Source: Favolaschia claudopus (lineage: Eukaryota; Basidiomycota; Agaricomycetes; Agaricales; Mycenaceae). Taken from it: DNA of 64,000 nt. A program made the translations under genes and the position numbers. Below the pieces are notes generated by a model. It did no database searches. It was not told where the DNA came from and worked only from the letters and a program-made list of their open reading frames with translations. Positions 45,934 to 57,588 of this stretch are shown here, piece after piece (within the stretch, counting starts at the first letter, position 1; each line of letters opens with the position of its first letter). The DNA lies in NCBI GenBank assembly GCA_037176885.1, contig JAWWNJ010000007.1, forward strand, positions 620,001-684,000. Reading direction: 5' to 3'.

Positions 45934-46244
45934 TGGTTCTGTAACAGCGTTTGGAAGTTTTTGTTGAACATTCTGCTCTCCCACTAAGCTGGAAGAGGGT
46001 GGGTAGTGTCTACGGTAGCCACTTGATTGCTTCACACTACGGTCTACCTGACTGTGTACACCTTCCCAGCAATCTCATCTTGCCATCATTCCGACAGAAC
46101 CACTTCAATAGGAAGCAATCTCAAGATTTTCAATTCGCGACTTCATCCGACTCTGTCGGCAGTTTCTCTTGCATCAATACGCCAATTAATCCTTCACATT
46201 CGATAGTAAACGACCATTTACCCTCTTCCATCACAATGAAATCA

Positions 46245-46334
46245 TCGGACGGCGTTGCAGCGCAACCGTAAAAATTACAAGTCAAAGCTACAGAATACAA
46301 CACGGACCCTTGGGGCTCGACTCCCCGCGTCTGA
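46245..46334 (+). ncRNA. tRNA-like locus 6b (type 1, compensated D-hairpin)
   Basis: The D-like hairpin is GTTGC-AGC-GCAAC, a compensated change from GTGCG-CGG-CGCAC. The acceptor is TCGGACG/CGTCTGA with a G-U pair. The T-arm is GGGGCTCGACTCCCC. A T6 run follows at about 46,355. Confidence 0.6.
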
Positions 46335-46557
46335 GTCCCGATGCTAACAATCTGAAGTTTTTTCTTCCTCTTTTCTTGGCTGCGTCTCCTGAAAAAAATC
46401 TCTAGCAGATGACTCGCCTTGCCTGCGAATCACAATTAAATTCCAGAAATACAGCCAAAACAAAACAAAAATCCGCAACGCGGTATGCATCGCTTCCCGC
46501 GTCCTTTGTCTGAACTCCCTTCATAGATATTCACATTCTCCCATCCCATAAACGCCA

Positions 46558-46654
46558 TCGGACGCCGTGCGTGGAGCACAGCCGCGACGAATTTATCGAA
46601 TGCACCATAGAAATTTCAACTCGGTGAATAGGGGGTTCAATTCCCCACGTCCGA
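46558..46654 (+). ncRNA. tRNA-like locus 6c
   Basis: The acceptor TCGGACG/CGTCCGA is perfect, the D-like hairpin GTGC-GTGGA-GCAC, and the T-arm GGGGGTTCAATTCCCC. A nine-T run at about 46,677 ends the unit. The LINE sequence starts within about 30 nt of that run. Confidence 0.6.
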
Positions 46655-46719
46655 TTCCCAGGGTTCTTTGGTAGAGTTTTTTTTTCTTCCTCTCCTTAGG
46701 TCTGCGTGCGGGAAGGCAC

Positions 46720-47861
46720 TTGAGCTACCTGCTCGCAATCTCTTACATGAAGGTGCATTCGCGCCTGCCGGAAATTACACCGCCGAAGGCGGACCCGCCG
46801 CCGGACCTGACGATGGAAGACTGCAACGACCCCAGTGAAAAACATCGCGGGCGCCGACGGTCAGAAAATTATGCTTGCCTTCCTGTAGTTCCTTTACTGA
46901 CTTACTTCGGAAGGGAAAGAGAGGCTATGTGCGAGAACTTGAACAAACTCATCTCGTGCACCTCTCCGCGTGAATATTGGGATTTGATTCGGTCTTGGAC
47001 AGACAGCAGGGCCGGACCGTGTGGCGTTACTCCATCCCAATTACATCTTTCTTTCAAGAAGAGGTCAAACCCCCCCGACGAGCTCCCCGACTACTTCGAT
47101 CCGAGGCTCCATGCAATCATTGCACAACTCTATCGGACAATACCGCGGCGCACTCGAGACCGAACGTCGAATGACATTTTCTCGCGGCCGGTGACTGAGA
47201 AAGACATAGGGCGCATGAAGAAGAAGCTGCGATCGCGGGCGCACCGGAGCGCTTGCGGAATTGATGATGTATCATATGCAAAGATCTTAACGATCCCCAA
47301 CGACGCGCTGGTGTTTCTGATCGAGACGTGCGTCCGCGACTGCGACGCCCCTCAAAGATGGCTGGTGACGATACTGGCAGGGTTCTTGAAGCAGGGGAAG
47401 CCGGCGGACGACCCGGACGGTTACCGCTTGGTCGCAAAGGAGTGCTGCCTCCTTAAGTTGTGCACGATGGTGTTTGAGGAGCGACTACGGGAATGGGGAG
47501 ATACTGTGGACGCAATTCCGGACTCGCAGAATGGGTTCCGACCAGGACGTAGGACCTCCGACAATATTTTCATTCTCATCTGCGCGATCGCCCGAGCGCG
47601 AGCTGAGGGGAAGACCCTCTTTGTGTTTTATGGCGACTTGACGAACGCATTCCCGTTCACGGATATGGAGCGGCTGTGGGTCGATTTGTACGCAGCAGGG
47701 GTGTCGGGACCTTGGTTTGACTGGATGCGTATGATATATGCGCGTATGGTCTACGTTACACAGAATGCGCATGGTGAGGAGGCTTTCAAGGCTCTGCTGG
47801 GCCTGCTCACCGGTGACACGGCCTCTCCCGGCCTTTGGAACTTCTTCTTTCGCGATTTTCG
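46720..47861 (+). pseudogene. LINE reverse transcriptase, N-terminal half
   Basis: Open from 46,720 (no ATG at the edge; first internal ATG at 46,747) up to the transposon insertion. It contains agaric LINE RT landmarks: FLKQGKPADDPDGYRLVAKECC, NGFRPGRRTSDNI, the catalytic motif A FYGDLTNAFPFTD, and motif B TGDTASPGLWN. It would copy the element RNA at a nicked target (family knowledge). Removing the insertion and one target copy joins this frame to the next half exactly. Confidence 0.8.
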
Positions 47862-50831
47862 CAGGCGTATCTGGGGATTTGATATATCAAATGACTTTCA
47901 ACGAGAGTAAAATTTGATATATCCTGGCCTCTGGGCGAGAGTCAGAGCCATCCCATCAATTCCGTTGAAGCGAGGCTTACCGGTGGTTGTCAACGATCAA
48001 TCGCGGGGATTGATGCCCGCCGATTGCGCGCATCCGCCTTCCCGTCGCTGCGGGCGCGATTCCACCGCTCAGTGCGCGGACGCGGCAGATCCCTCATAAT
48101 TGCTGCCGTGCGATCAAAGATCACATCGTTGTTTGCGCATATTGGGATCACACGGTCCTCGCATCACCTCTTCCTCCTCCCTCGTTCTCGTTCCTTTCCC
48201 TGGCCCTCCTGCGCTTACCTCTGGGCTACAGTACTGTCTTGATATTGCAAACAGCACCCCATCCTCTATAGAGACTTCCCCGGGCTCGAATACGCCGTGT
48301 AACCTGATACCTGAAAGCTTTGCTGGCACGCATCGGGACCGCGTTTGGGCACAATTTGGGCATAAAAGCTGCGCTCTTTGTCAATTCTTTTGCTACATGG
48401 CATCGACTCTCTTCACCAGTCTCGCGCATATCGTCCCTTGATGTCTCACTCCACTTTCGCTTGGATTCCCTTCGGTTTCCGCGCCGCTCGGAATGGCTTC
48501 TGGGTGCGCCCCCTTGCACGTGCTCTGGGCTTCAAGCATCACAATCTAACTATGCAATACTTGAGAGCCCATGCAAAGGACTTTGATGCAGGCACGGGAT
48601 TATTTTCCTTCTATGTTTCCATTCTTCTCAGTTTTTCTTACCTGCCGATATAATCGATAATTCACACTGTACCCACTCTCCCGTCTTGCTACTCTCGGCT
48701 CTCGTACTCCAATTCTTCTGTAACGCCGATTCCTTCTGGCAAACGACGAATGTTTTTGAATTTGTTCCACATAAATTTCTCACCTCGGCTTATATTAATC
48801 ACTACTTTTATAAAATCGAGGCGTTAAATCATTTGGAGCGGCCCTCGACGATAGCTTCGACGCCCGGCATGCTCAGCCTCTGCCACGACTTATCCATTCT
48901 TCAAAAAAAATGAAGGAAAGCGACAATGCAGACCTTTACAAATGATGGGCTCCGATGGCAAACTGCCGATTCGCTGCTGATGGGTCCAGGTTGCTCTGGA
49001 CCCTCCGGCGCGGACATTCCGAAGAAGCCCGAGGTTTCCGAGTGAGCGCTTAAACGGCGCTTATTCGGGTTCGCGCACAAAACCTTGCAGATTTTGCGCA
49101 TTGAAGCGTTTACTGAATTATCAAAGAGTGCAGTACAGTCTCAGAAGGTGTTTAGTCAACCCCATGTCAAAATTCTGGCTGTATTTCAAGCACAAAAGAA
49201 AATCCAAGAAGTTGCACAAATGTGCGCCGATTGTACCCTAGATCTCAGTGCAAGCCCAACACCTACTTCGCAACTCTACGTTTTTTAGCTCAAATATCTT
49301 GTTCTGCCCCTCGTTTTCTAAACCAAGAGCATGATCTGAATTGGATAGGCTCTGAGACCCTAATTATAACCACACGGCACTGGATTCCCAGAAAATGGGC
49401 GATATCGACAATATTTTCTCTGACAGTGACGCCATTAGGCGCCGATTAAGCGCCGGTCAACGAAAACTTTTGCTCGTTTTGCTTCACAGAGGGTGATTTT
49501 CGTGCGGAAACCTCTCGAATACATTTGGATGCTATGATTCATATATTGTGCTTACTCAAAATGTCCCCCACGAGTTTCTGTTTCATGCCCGGACGCGATT
49601 TCACTGACAGTGACGCCAGTTCGGGAATACCGGGATAGTGACCCGAAGTCACATATGTGACACTCTTCTCCTCTACCTCCACCATCTTCCGCGTCGAGAT
49701 AGTCTGCTCGACGTGCTCGGCCGCAGTTTGCAACATTGATCGATTATAACATGCTCCAGGCAACATCCTTTTCATTTCTGGCTATTTCCGCGCGGTCAAC
49801 TCCCGGATAACTGCTGCTCTATCTTAGTCTACATTCAGTCTTCTCCCTCTCCGTGTATGCGCCGGAACTCGTCAATTTCTACAACTGTCTCTCTGCTAGG
49901 CATACTGTAACTTCTTGAATGCTACTCATAGGCTCTGGATGCCCACCTGTGCTCTTTACCACCTATTGGTGGTTTCTTCAAAATAGCAACATTCTCGTCG
50001 ATTTTCGGTGCGTGTGCTATCCAACAATGTCTCCCTTGGTTCAAAAACTCGCACTGCGCAGAATCAGCTGTAGATCATTGAGTGGAGAGGTGCTCTCGGA
50101 CCGGGACACGCGGTCGCGCTCCCCAAACAGGGTGTGTATCGCACCTGTGATCCGTCCCTGCTTCATTCTTGCTCGATCACTTTCTTAACTAGTGCGACAG
50201 ATACCTATACCGTGGATTTGACGACTCATTAACCCTCGACGCTTCATCACCGCCCGCCGCAATTTTCTTTTTTTGCTCGGGAAGCGGCACGACGTCATGC
50301 CAACAGGGTTCGCGGCTTCCTCAGCCGTGTGAGGCTCCAGAATATAAAGTTTCTTATCCGCTCGGCCCACGCACTGCTAGAATTACCCGTCGGACGTGCC
50401 GGTTCATCATTATTTTAAATTTTTGGTATCATTCTATTTTCACCGTACTCTTACCGTGCTTACACCATATATTGAAGCCTTATGTTGTATCATGCTCCCC
50501 CCCACATGTCCAGAATTTATCGTAATTTAATTGATTTTTTTTCGATTTCTTTCCGCGACGTCGTCGGCCACGACGTCGACAGCGCTCCATTGTCGTTGAT
50601 GGCGACGGGGAGAAGGCTTGATCGACGCCATCCGAATGCGGATTTGCACCTCATAGCAACCATCTCCTACACATCAGCCTCCCATAGCTGCGTTCGGACG
50701 GTTCTACATATAAAGCCTCAAAGCCGAGGGTGAGTCGATATATCAAAATCGACTGTCGACGAGAGGCCAGGATATATCACCATTAACTCTCGCTGACAGG
50801 CGGTTGATATATCACTCCCCCAGACTAAGGT
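47862..50831. mobile_element. 2,970-bp TIR element nested in the LINE
   Basis: Flanked by GATTTTCG at 47,854-47,861 and 50,832-50,839, an exact 8-bp target duplication within the RT codons. The termini are imperfect inverted repeats: TCTGGGG near each tip, then GATATATCAA, CGAGAGT and TGATATATCCTGGCCTCT on both sides. The palindromic octamer GATATATC is repeated at the ends. No transposase is seen; only short open frames. hAT or KDZ-like by duplication length, not decidable here. Confidence 0.85.
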
Positions 50832-52204
50832 GATTTTCGTCTGCCGGCAGCACCGGCTGATGTGCAGCTGAACGGACGACCGGTGTCGCAGGCGGAACAG
50901 GCGGACGACAATCTCATAATGTCAACGCTGTTTGCAGACTTTCAGCACAAGGTGCAGCTGTTCTACGACTACACGGCATATAAGCGGCTGTTTGTGAGCG
51001 GACCAAAGTCAAAATGGCAGATCTACGGCGCTCTTCCAGCCCCATTGCCTACCCTGTGGCTCGGAAATAACGCAGTCGAGCTCGTCCCAGAATTTAAATA
51101 CCTGGGGACTTGGCTCTCCTCGACAACCGGCAACATCTTCGCTCACGACTATGTGGTGAAAGCCTCTAAAGCTAGGAATGCGTTGGGAATGCGGCAAATG
51201 CGGCATATGCGCTGAAACACCGGGTCGGCGCTATTCCGCCCAAGGAAGGACTGCAGCTGTACAATGCACGGATTGACTGCTACCTGATTTCGGGAGCAGA
51301 CATATGCATTGACACAGACGCCTCCCTGATCTCCCCGTTCGTCGACGTGCAGCATGCTTTTCTCCGTCGACTGCTGGGCGTCAACTCACGATCGCTCCTG
51401 GCACCCTTATTCACAGAGACTGGCTTGATGCCTATTCGAGCGCGGCGCCTGATCCTCGCTCTGGGTCGCCTGCAGTACATGTCTGGGATCCGCGGAAACA
51501 GAACGATACGGGACGCGTATATCGATTCCGTCGCGCTGTTCGCCGAAGGGAAGTCGGGGTGGGCGGGAGACATGGCCATCGTACTCGGCCGACTTCCTAC
51601 GCCGGTCTTGGTGACGCCCGCCGATTTTCTTTGCCCCGACAGTATCTTGGCCATCCAGAAGCGTGTCGTTGAGGTTGTCGACGGTCATCTGCAGATGCAG
51701 ATAGATGTCTCCTACCGCTCGATCCTGCTGCATCATCGACTCGAGCTCATGAATGACGCACTAACTACAGTCACGCGACGCCGCCGACACTACCTCACGC
51801 TGGTGCACGTACCAAAACACCGGACTGCGCTTACCCGCCTACTATTCAGCGACCACAACCTCAGCATCGAGCGCTTACGCTACCCAGAGCGATATCGGCT
51901 CTCTATCCCCCGGGAGGAACGCTTATGTCGGTTCTGTCAGTTGGAGGTGGAAGACGAAGTCCATGCCCTGCTTGAATGCGAAGGGCATGCTGCGTTGGTC
52001 GAGATGCGGGATGTGTTTTTGGATGATCTGCTCAGCGTGGACCCTGTGCTCGGGTCCCAAAAGGTGGTACTGGATCCTCTGGCATTCCTGCGGCGATGTG
52101 TGGCATCCCGGAAAGGGATTCCTGTTGTCGCGAAATACGTCTATGAGGTTTTGCGGGAGTTCGACTGTTACATGCGTTACATTCCGCCGGGCTATGGCCG
52201 GTAA
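50832..52204 (+). pseudogene. LINE reverse transcriptase, C-terminal half, frameshifted
   Basis: Continues the RT: DFRLPAAPADVQLNGRPVSQ, then the catalytic motif C QADDNLIMS, the thumb region, LLGVNSRSLLAPLFTETGLM and a zinc-finger-like CRFCQLEVEDEVHALLEC near the end. The first frame stops at 51,213-51,215 (HMR stop). The frame resumes from about 51,206 as ALKHRVGAIPPKEGLQLYNA, so one or two bases are gained or lost near 51,195-51,210. With the nested insertion this copy is dead. Confidence 0.8.
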
Positions 52205-52377
52205 CGGCAGTTTCTGTTTTGTTATTCCGGTTCGGGGTCTCCTACATGAGAAGAATACCGTGCTTGTATTTCTGTCGAAACGTAGAGTATCCTGAATTAG
52301 GCTGTAGTTTACATGGGAGGCACATGTATTAGTACAGCAGACCGCCCGTTCCTCTTTGGGACCATACGGTTAATATA

Positions 52378-52395
52378 TCCTCCTCCTCCTCCTCC
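52378..52395 (+). repeat. (TCC)6 tract, LINE 3' tail
   Basis: Six TCC units at the presumed end of the LINE. Some LINEs end in simple repeats instead of poly(A). Confidence 0.6.
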
Positions 52396-52450
52396 TTACA
52401 TACCGCGGCTTACTTAGTGAAAAAAAAAAAAAAATCAGCCTAAAGCCAAG

Positions 52451-52547
52451 TTGAACGAAGGGAGTCGAACCGCAAATCAACCAGACGAGAGCCTGTTTTA
52501 CACGGAAGCGTTAGTGATCCTCGATCTGCACTGCGCAGGACTTTCTG
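52451..52547 (-). ncRNA. partial tRNA-like locus with oligo-T terminator
   Basis: On the minus strand the T-arm is CGGTTCGACTCCC, the 3' half CGTTCAA and the D-like hairpin CTGC-GCAGT-GCAG. The 5' acceptor half is not clear. An A15 run at 52,420-52,434 is a strong T-run terminator 17 nt downstream on this strand. Confidence 0.4.
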
Positions 52548-52795
52548 ACTGGATTCTAACGCAACCGTAGTCTCACTGGGCATGCAAGAATATTTATTCT
52601 TTAGGAACTTGAAGTGCAATTTTTTCGTAAGTTCAACCTCAAATTCAGCATTGAACTTTGATTCTGTTTGGAATGAAGGATGATGCCGGCAGAGTTTCTC
52701 TTCCTTCCCGCCACCATTGGTCCTTGACCGGTCCCGCCAAGTTCAGCGTATTACCGCTTCAAAGGGGAGCCACCATCCATTTGGGACCACCAATT

Positions 52796-53752
52796 ATGGC
52801 TTTATCTCATCCGAGATCACCTCTCCTCCCGCCTGAACTGGAGCGGGAAATATTCGAAACCGCTGCGATCGCCGATTCGACATCCGGACATTATTCCAAA
52901 TCTCTTTCTCGTTTCGCGGCGGATTTATGACTGGTAAGAGTAGCTTGACCGTGAGCGGCTCGATCATATTGAAATATTCGTAGGGTTGGATGCGTCAAAT
53001 ACCGCACCATTCTCCCCCGATGGCACCGTGGCCTCGTGGACATTCAGAAGCTTTGCTCAGATGCCGAGCTTCTCATGGCCATAAATTCCAAGTCAAGACC
53101 GCACTCATTTTTCTGTGATCGCGTCAAGCATCTTTTTGCTGAAAACATAACCGATTTACAATTGCAAACCCTCCTCTCCGTATGCAAGAATATTAATATT
53201 CTTGCCGTCCTCACTATTCGTGCCGTCCTCCCCTCCCCCGAGACCCAACCCATGTTTCAGCTTCAGGCCCTGCGGCCTCGCAGACTAAGTATCGAAATCG
53301 AGGATCTTATTCTCTCGTTACCCAAGGATGCCCATTTCCATCCAATCCTTACTTCCGTCACACATCTCGACCTGTACGATACGAAGCATCGGGACGACTT
53401 CGTCGACCATCTTGCGCTTTTGCATCCCTTGACGCATCTGTCCCTATGGAATGGCAGCGCATCGGGAGCTGAGATGTCTGCTGCACTCTCGAGATGTCGT
53501 CGATTGGAGGCATTGGTGGACATGCATGGCGGAATCCGAGATGAAGCTCACCCTACGTTCCAAGATGATGCTTCGTGTACGGCCGATATGCGATTTGTTT
53601 CCATCGTGTTGGATGCGGATGCGTACCTACGAGACTGGGTTGTCGGAACGCAAGGGGGACTGGACTTTTGGGCTTGTGCCGATGAGTTTATCGTCAAGCG
53701 ACGACACGGAGATATTAAACCAAGTTTGTCGATTTTCTCAATCGACTTCTAA
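52796..53752 (+). pseudogene. F-box-like family B protein, frameshifted
   Basis: Paralog of the gene at 28,727. Exon 1 starts at 52,796 (MALSHPRSPLLPPELEREIF). A 7-bp insertion just after GAAACCGCTG (CGATCGCCGATT here, TGATT in the paralog) shifts the frame before the intron (52,934-52,983, GTAAGAG to TTCGTAG). Exon 2 (52,984-53,752) is still open and similar to the paralog (SVTHLDLYDTKHRDDF, LTHLSLWNGSASGAE), but ends early at a TAA where the paralog has TAT. Upstream sequence is shared with the 28,727 gene. Confidence 0.7.
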
Positions 53753-54085
53753 TATTCGCTCATTTACACCGCAGGCACGCGTTATTGGATTGAGGAAAGC
53801 GACGGAATTTGAGCGATCAGACTTGAATCCTAACTGAATAGACTACTTCTATCTAAGATCAATTTCACTGGCAATTTCAAAATTAGTTCCCGTTGTTTTT
53901 GAATATCGACTGGGCTGTTAACGTACGTCGACGTTCGGCGGCAAGGTTTCACCGAAGATGATATACTGGGCTGCAAGAGAAATCGAAAAGACACAGGTAC
54001 ATAATAGAAAGACGGGCAGTACATTTGAGATACTGTACTATTCAGACGCAAGAAAGAAATAGTTTTCCCACTTCCAATCTTGGGA
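53753..54085. other. convergent intergenic region
   Basis: Between the ends of the F-box B pseudogene (+) and an F-box A gene (-). Nothing recognisable beyond homology just past the TAA to the 28,727 gene's end. Confidence 0.4.
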
Positions 54086-55630
54086 TTATCTTTCCAGGTC
54101 GACCTCCCCCACCCATCTGATATGGGGCGTGAACCCAAATTGCATTGTCATACTTCTGCCAGCCTCGTCCACGGAGAGGAAACGAAAACCTTGCGTGACA
54201 CGAAATGAATGCAGTCTCTGTAGAGATTGCACCGAAAACCCGACATTGAATAGGGTGATGTCGAGCACAGCGACACGGGAAATGTGAATCGGAGGCGTCA
54301 AACGACTCTCCACCAATGCTAGCACTTTCCCGAAATCAGAAAGATATGTTCCGCTGACGGTAAGTGCGGTCAACCCCGGGAGGAGCGGTGCTGGGGATAT
54401 GTTGGCGTTAAGCGCATCCGCGACCTCGTTTGTGATGGCGTTAGGATTGAGATCTTCTAGGTGCAAAGTCTCCACGGTCTGCACCAATCCCAGAAGCAGA
54501 GAGAGGTCCCGAGCCCGAATCGGTACGCTGTGCAGCATCAGCGTTTGCAAGTTGAATGATGAACGCCGAACAAAAGCCTGGATCACGGGAAGATCCCAAT
54601 ACCTGCAGTTGACCAGACGAAGGTCCGTCAACCTGGGGGTGGTAATACGGTCTAAACCTTTCATTTCGTGTTGGTTCATCGCGAGAGGACCATACATGAT
54701 GATCTTCTGCACGCTGGACGAGACAACGTGCGGGAGAGAGGGCGGATTACTGTCGAGGCGCAGGGAGAGCTGGCGAATATTAATTCCTTGTAAAACCGCA
54801 TGGTGGTACAACTCGGGATTATCACGGCGGTTTAAGTCGACGCATAGTTCGGTCAATTGTTGCCACGGGAGGGGAGGCAGCTCCGTCCCACTTAGTATGT
54901 GCACGACCTTCAGGATCCGCAGTTTAGGGGCGTTGGAAAAAACGAGAGTGCGCGGCAAGCTGAAGCTGTCAATCGTGTCACCACTCAGTGTGAGAGCATG
55001 AAGATTTTGGAGCCTATTCTGGGCAGGGGATAGCTGCTGCAAGAGGCTCGAGTCCAATATCAAGCTGATGCGACTCCATCGCTCGGAGTGACTCAAAACT
55101 TCTTGCATCATGTCGCTGTCCTGCGCAGACCATGACATCCCGCACAATGAATGGAAATCGAGATCGAGAGGGACGTTTTGCGCCCTGCGGAGGGCAATAC
55201 GCAATCCATCGATGGTGGGTCGGCTGGGGCGATTGAGAAGCACTATCAAATGCGACCACAGCGGCGCCGTTTCGCACGTAACACATCTCCAATGAAAACA
55301 GACTGCGCCCAAGGTATTCGGTTTGTATTGGACAATGATAGAGGTCCAAGCATCCGGCTTCCTGCCGTTGTTTGGGTGCGCGAACGGTTGGAGAAAGATA
55401 GCGCGCAGGATGTCGACCGGAAGACGGCGTATCGGAGCAAGAAGAGAGGAATATTGGGCGATATAAGCTTGGATCTGAGCGGCTTCCACTGTGGATGACG
55501 GGGGCTCTATGAGGCGCGCCTGGGCAACATGGATGGAGGCTTGGATAGCCAGCTTCTCGGAATCCGAAGGCGGTTGATTGTATCGCAGTCGATCGCGAAT
55601 ACTAGGGGATTGGACTTCAAAGAATTCCAT
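54086..55630 (-). CDS. F-box-like family A protein, intact
   Basis: 514 residues from the family start at 55,630 (MEFFEVQSPSIRDRLRYN); 48 upstream codons are open but not conserved. The F-box-like core is SSLLAPIRRLPVDILRAIFL, followed by CFHWRCVTCETAPLWSHL and LRR-like repeats to the C-terminus (ending RWVGEVDLER). SCF adaptor by family. It is the most diverged intact family A copy here. It is divergently placed relative to R7, unlike the other members, which run away from their R copy in the same sense. Confidence 0.85.
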   Translation of the reverse strand: MEFFEVQSPSIRDRLRYNQPPSDSEKLAIQASIHVAQARLIEPPSSTVEAAQIQAYIAQYSSLLAPIRRLPVDILRAIFLQPFAHPNNGRKPDAWTSIIVQYKPNTLGAVCFHWRCVTCETAPLWSHLIVLLNRPSRPTIDGLRIALRRAQNVPLDLDFHSLCGMSWSAQDSDMMQEVLSHSERWSRISLILDSSLLQQLSPAQNRLQNLHALTLSGDTIDSFSLPRTLVFSNAPKLRILKVVHILSGTELPPLPWQQLTELCVDLNRRDNPELYHHAVLQGINIRQLSLRLDSNPPSLPHVVSSSVQKIIMYGPLAMNQHEMKGLDRITTPRLTDLRLVNCRYWDLPVIQAFVRRSSFNLQTLMLHSVPIRARDLSLLLGLVQTVETLHLEDLNPNAITNEVADALNANISPAPLLPGLTALTVSGTYLSDFGKVLALVESRLTPPIHISRVAVLDITLFNVGFSVQSLQRLHSFRVTQGFRFLSVDEAGRSMTMQFGFTPHIRWVGEVDLER

Positions 55631-55689
55631 CAGCTTGAAGTCCTGGCACCACCAAGGTTGAAGGCACCACTGGTGACTGTGATAATTGA

Positions 55690-57540
55690 TTGAATGAGAG
55701 CCAGGCCTCCAGGCCAACACAAAGTCTCCACTCACAAGAAGAACGATGGAAAAAGGTACTCGTCCGCCGAGCAAGAGCGAGAGAAAGTCAAAGCCAGGAT
55801 TTACTCATTGCGGCTCCGACTCGGCCCGAGCTTGCCTACAGGCCCGGTTCCCACGCCTGGAGCGTTTTCCTTGTCGGTGCCATCGTCGTCGTCGCCCTCG
55901 CCGCTACCCCGGTGCTACTCGCCCCTCACAACTACGCCGCTCACTATGATCTCTTATGTACCAATGAAAACTTTCAGGAGATTCAAGCATCACAATGACC
56001 TAGGGTCCGGGGCTACTTATGCACTCGTCATCCTTTGCAATGCTGGCTGGCTCGCCCACATCCTGGTTTTCTACGCCCAATGTGTCCTTACTCTGCACTC
56101 TGGCAGGCCGCCTCGGAATTGTCTCTACGTTTGCCTGTCCTTTTTGCCGTGAAAAATCAGTTTTCTTGCCGCTAATTTTCGCGCGCTCTCATCTCTCGAA
56201 ACTTACATATCTGACTCCCTATAACATATTCCATCGACTCCAAATCGTCGCTTCCTGTGCTCTTTGCGTCGCCTCGCCTCGTCTCGGTACTCGGCGTTTA
56301 CCTCCTTCCCTTCCCTTTCTATTCTACGTTGCGCGTATGGTGCAGCAGTCGTTGTCTCTTCCGAGTCCATGCCAGTCACTATATCTTCCGACACTTCTTC
56401 TCTTTTATCCCTCAATGAACCAATAGGCTAGAATTCGCCAGCTCTTCCCGCCGCTTATCACTGCATCCTCCGCCTCCCGCGTCCCCACCATTCACTCTTT
56501 CCAATGTCCACCCCTCGCGCACCGCCTTCTATGCATTATACTGTATCGCGTTACCCGCCTTTCTTTCTCCCTCTCTATCTCGTATATCTCACTCCCTCCT
56601 TCATCTCAATATATAAAGCTTGCGCTTCCGTCATTACCTTCCGAGTCTGTCTCAAAATCACGCCTCTCCGCCAAGTCAGGTACCCCTCATCCGAACTTCA
56701 AGCTTCATCCTCTGCCGTCCGGTTTTCACCACCGCCGACTGCGTGCAGCGTCAAGACTCAAAGATCCAAATTCAAGTGGTGGAATTTGAAGTACCTCCGC
56801 ACGTCCGCCTCCGCCTCCAGCTTCCCATCCGCTCTGATCTCTGCACCGCTAATGCCCAACGCTTTTCTGTCGACACCACCCCGACTGACACCGATATCGC
56901 ACTTCTCCAAGACAAGAACATCGTCTGCGCGTAGATGGGTCCTCGGACATTGGTCGCAATCAGTATGTATTTCATCTTCTCTTCAAATTCAAGTCATAAT
57001 TCGGCACTCTTTTCATCAGGTTGCGGTACACCCGATCGATATTGTGTTGCGTCGGGAAAGTAAAGACGCTAGCGCATTGTCACGATGAGAGTAATTGAGA
57101 TGAGGAGTGGCTTCAGGTCAGGATGGACGCCGATTTCAGACGGGACGTTAACCCGTAGTGGAGTAGAATCCGATGATTCAAAGGGGAAGAGGGGAAAGGC
57201 GGCAACGACAATGGCGATCCCGATGTCCTACAGGTATGGCATGCTGGGCCGCTACGATTTGTGGCTCTGCTCTGTTTCATTCATATCTGGTACGCTCAGT
57301 ATATGCAGCTGCGGTGGCAATTGTGCTCATGTTTTTGTATCAGCTTATTTGTGCGAAGTGGCCTTACAAAGTGGCATTGCGGACTTCAGTGGCTGTACGC
57401 GTAACTTGCCTCTTGCCACTTCCACCTTCTACAGCACGTCGATACTTGGAGCCCGGCTCGTCTCGAAGACGCCTCATACCCATCACAGAAGCCTATTTCT
57501 CATAGTATGTGAGCTTTTCTATGCGACAACTCGGGTATCA
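55690..57540 (+). repeat. R repeat, copy R7
   Basis: The A-like part at 55,690-55,998 has an open frame with WSVFLVGAIVVVALAATPVL, resembling the hydrophobic stretch of other A modules. The C/T-rich body is at about 56,010-56,930 and the distal module at about 57,080-57,500. No tRNA-like array is found at its left. It is followed by a co-oriented F-box gene. Confidence 0.5.
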
Positions 57541-57588
57541 AGATTAACGATGTATTCAGCCTCAGACGAGCCCGGTGGCATGCATAGC

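Larger units (their letters stand above)
46690..52415 (+). mobile_element. 5'-truncated non-LTR retrotransposon (LINE), interrupted
   Basis: Reverse transcriptase sequence (46,720-47,861 and 50,832-52,204) is split by a 2,970-bp insertion. The endonuclease part expected upstream is missing, so the copy is 5' truncated. A 3' untranslated stretch ends in a (TCC)6 tract at 52,378-52,395. The 3' boundary before the A15 run is inferred. Confidence 0.75.
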
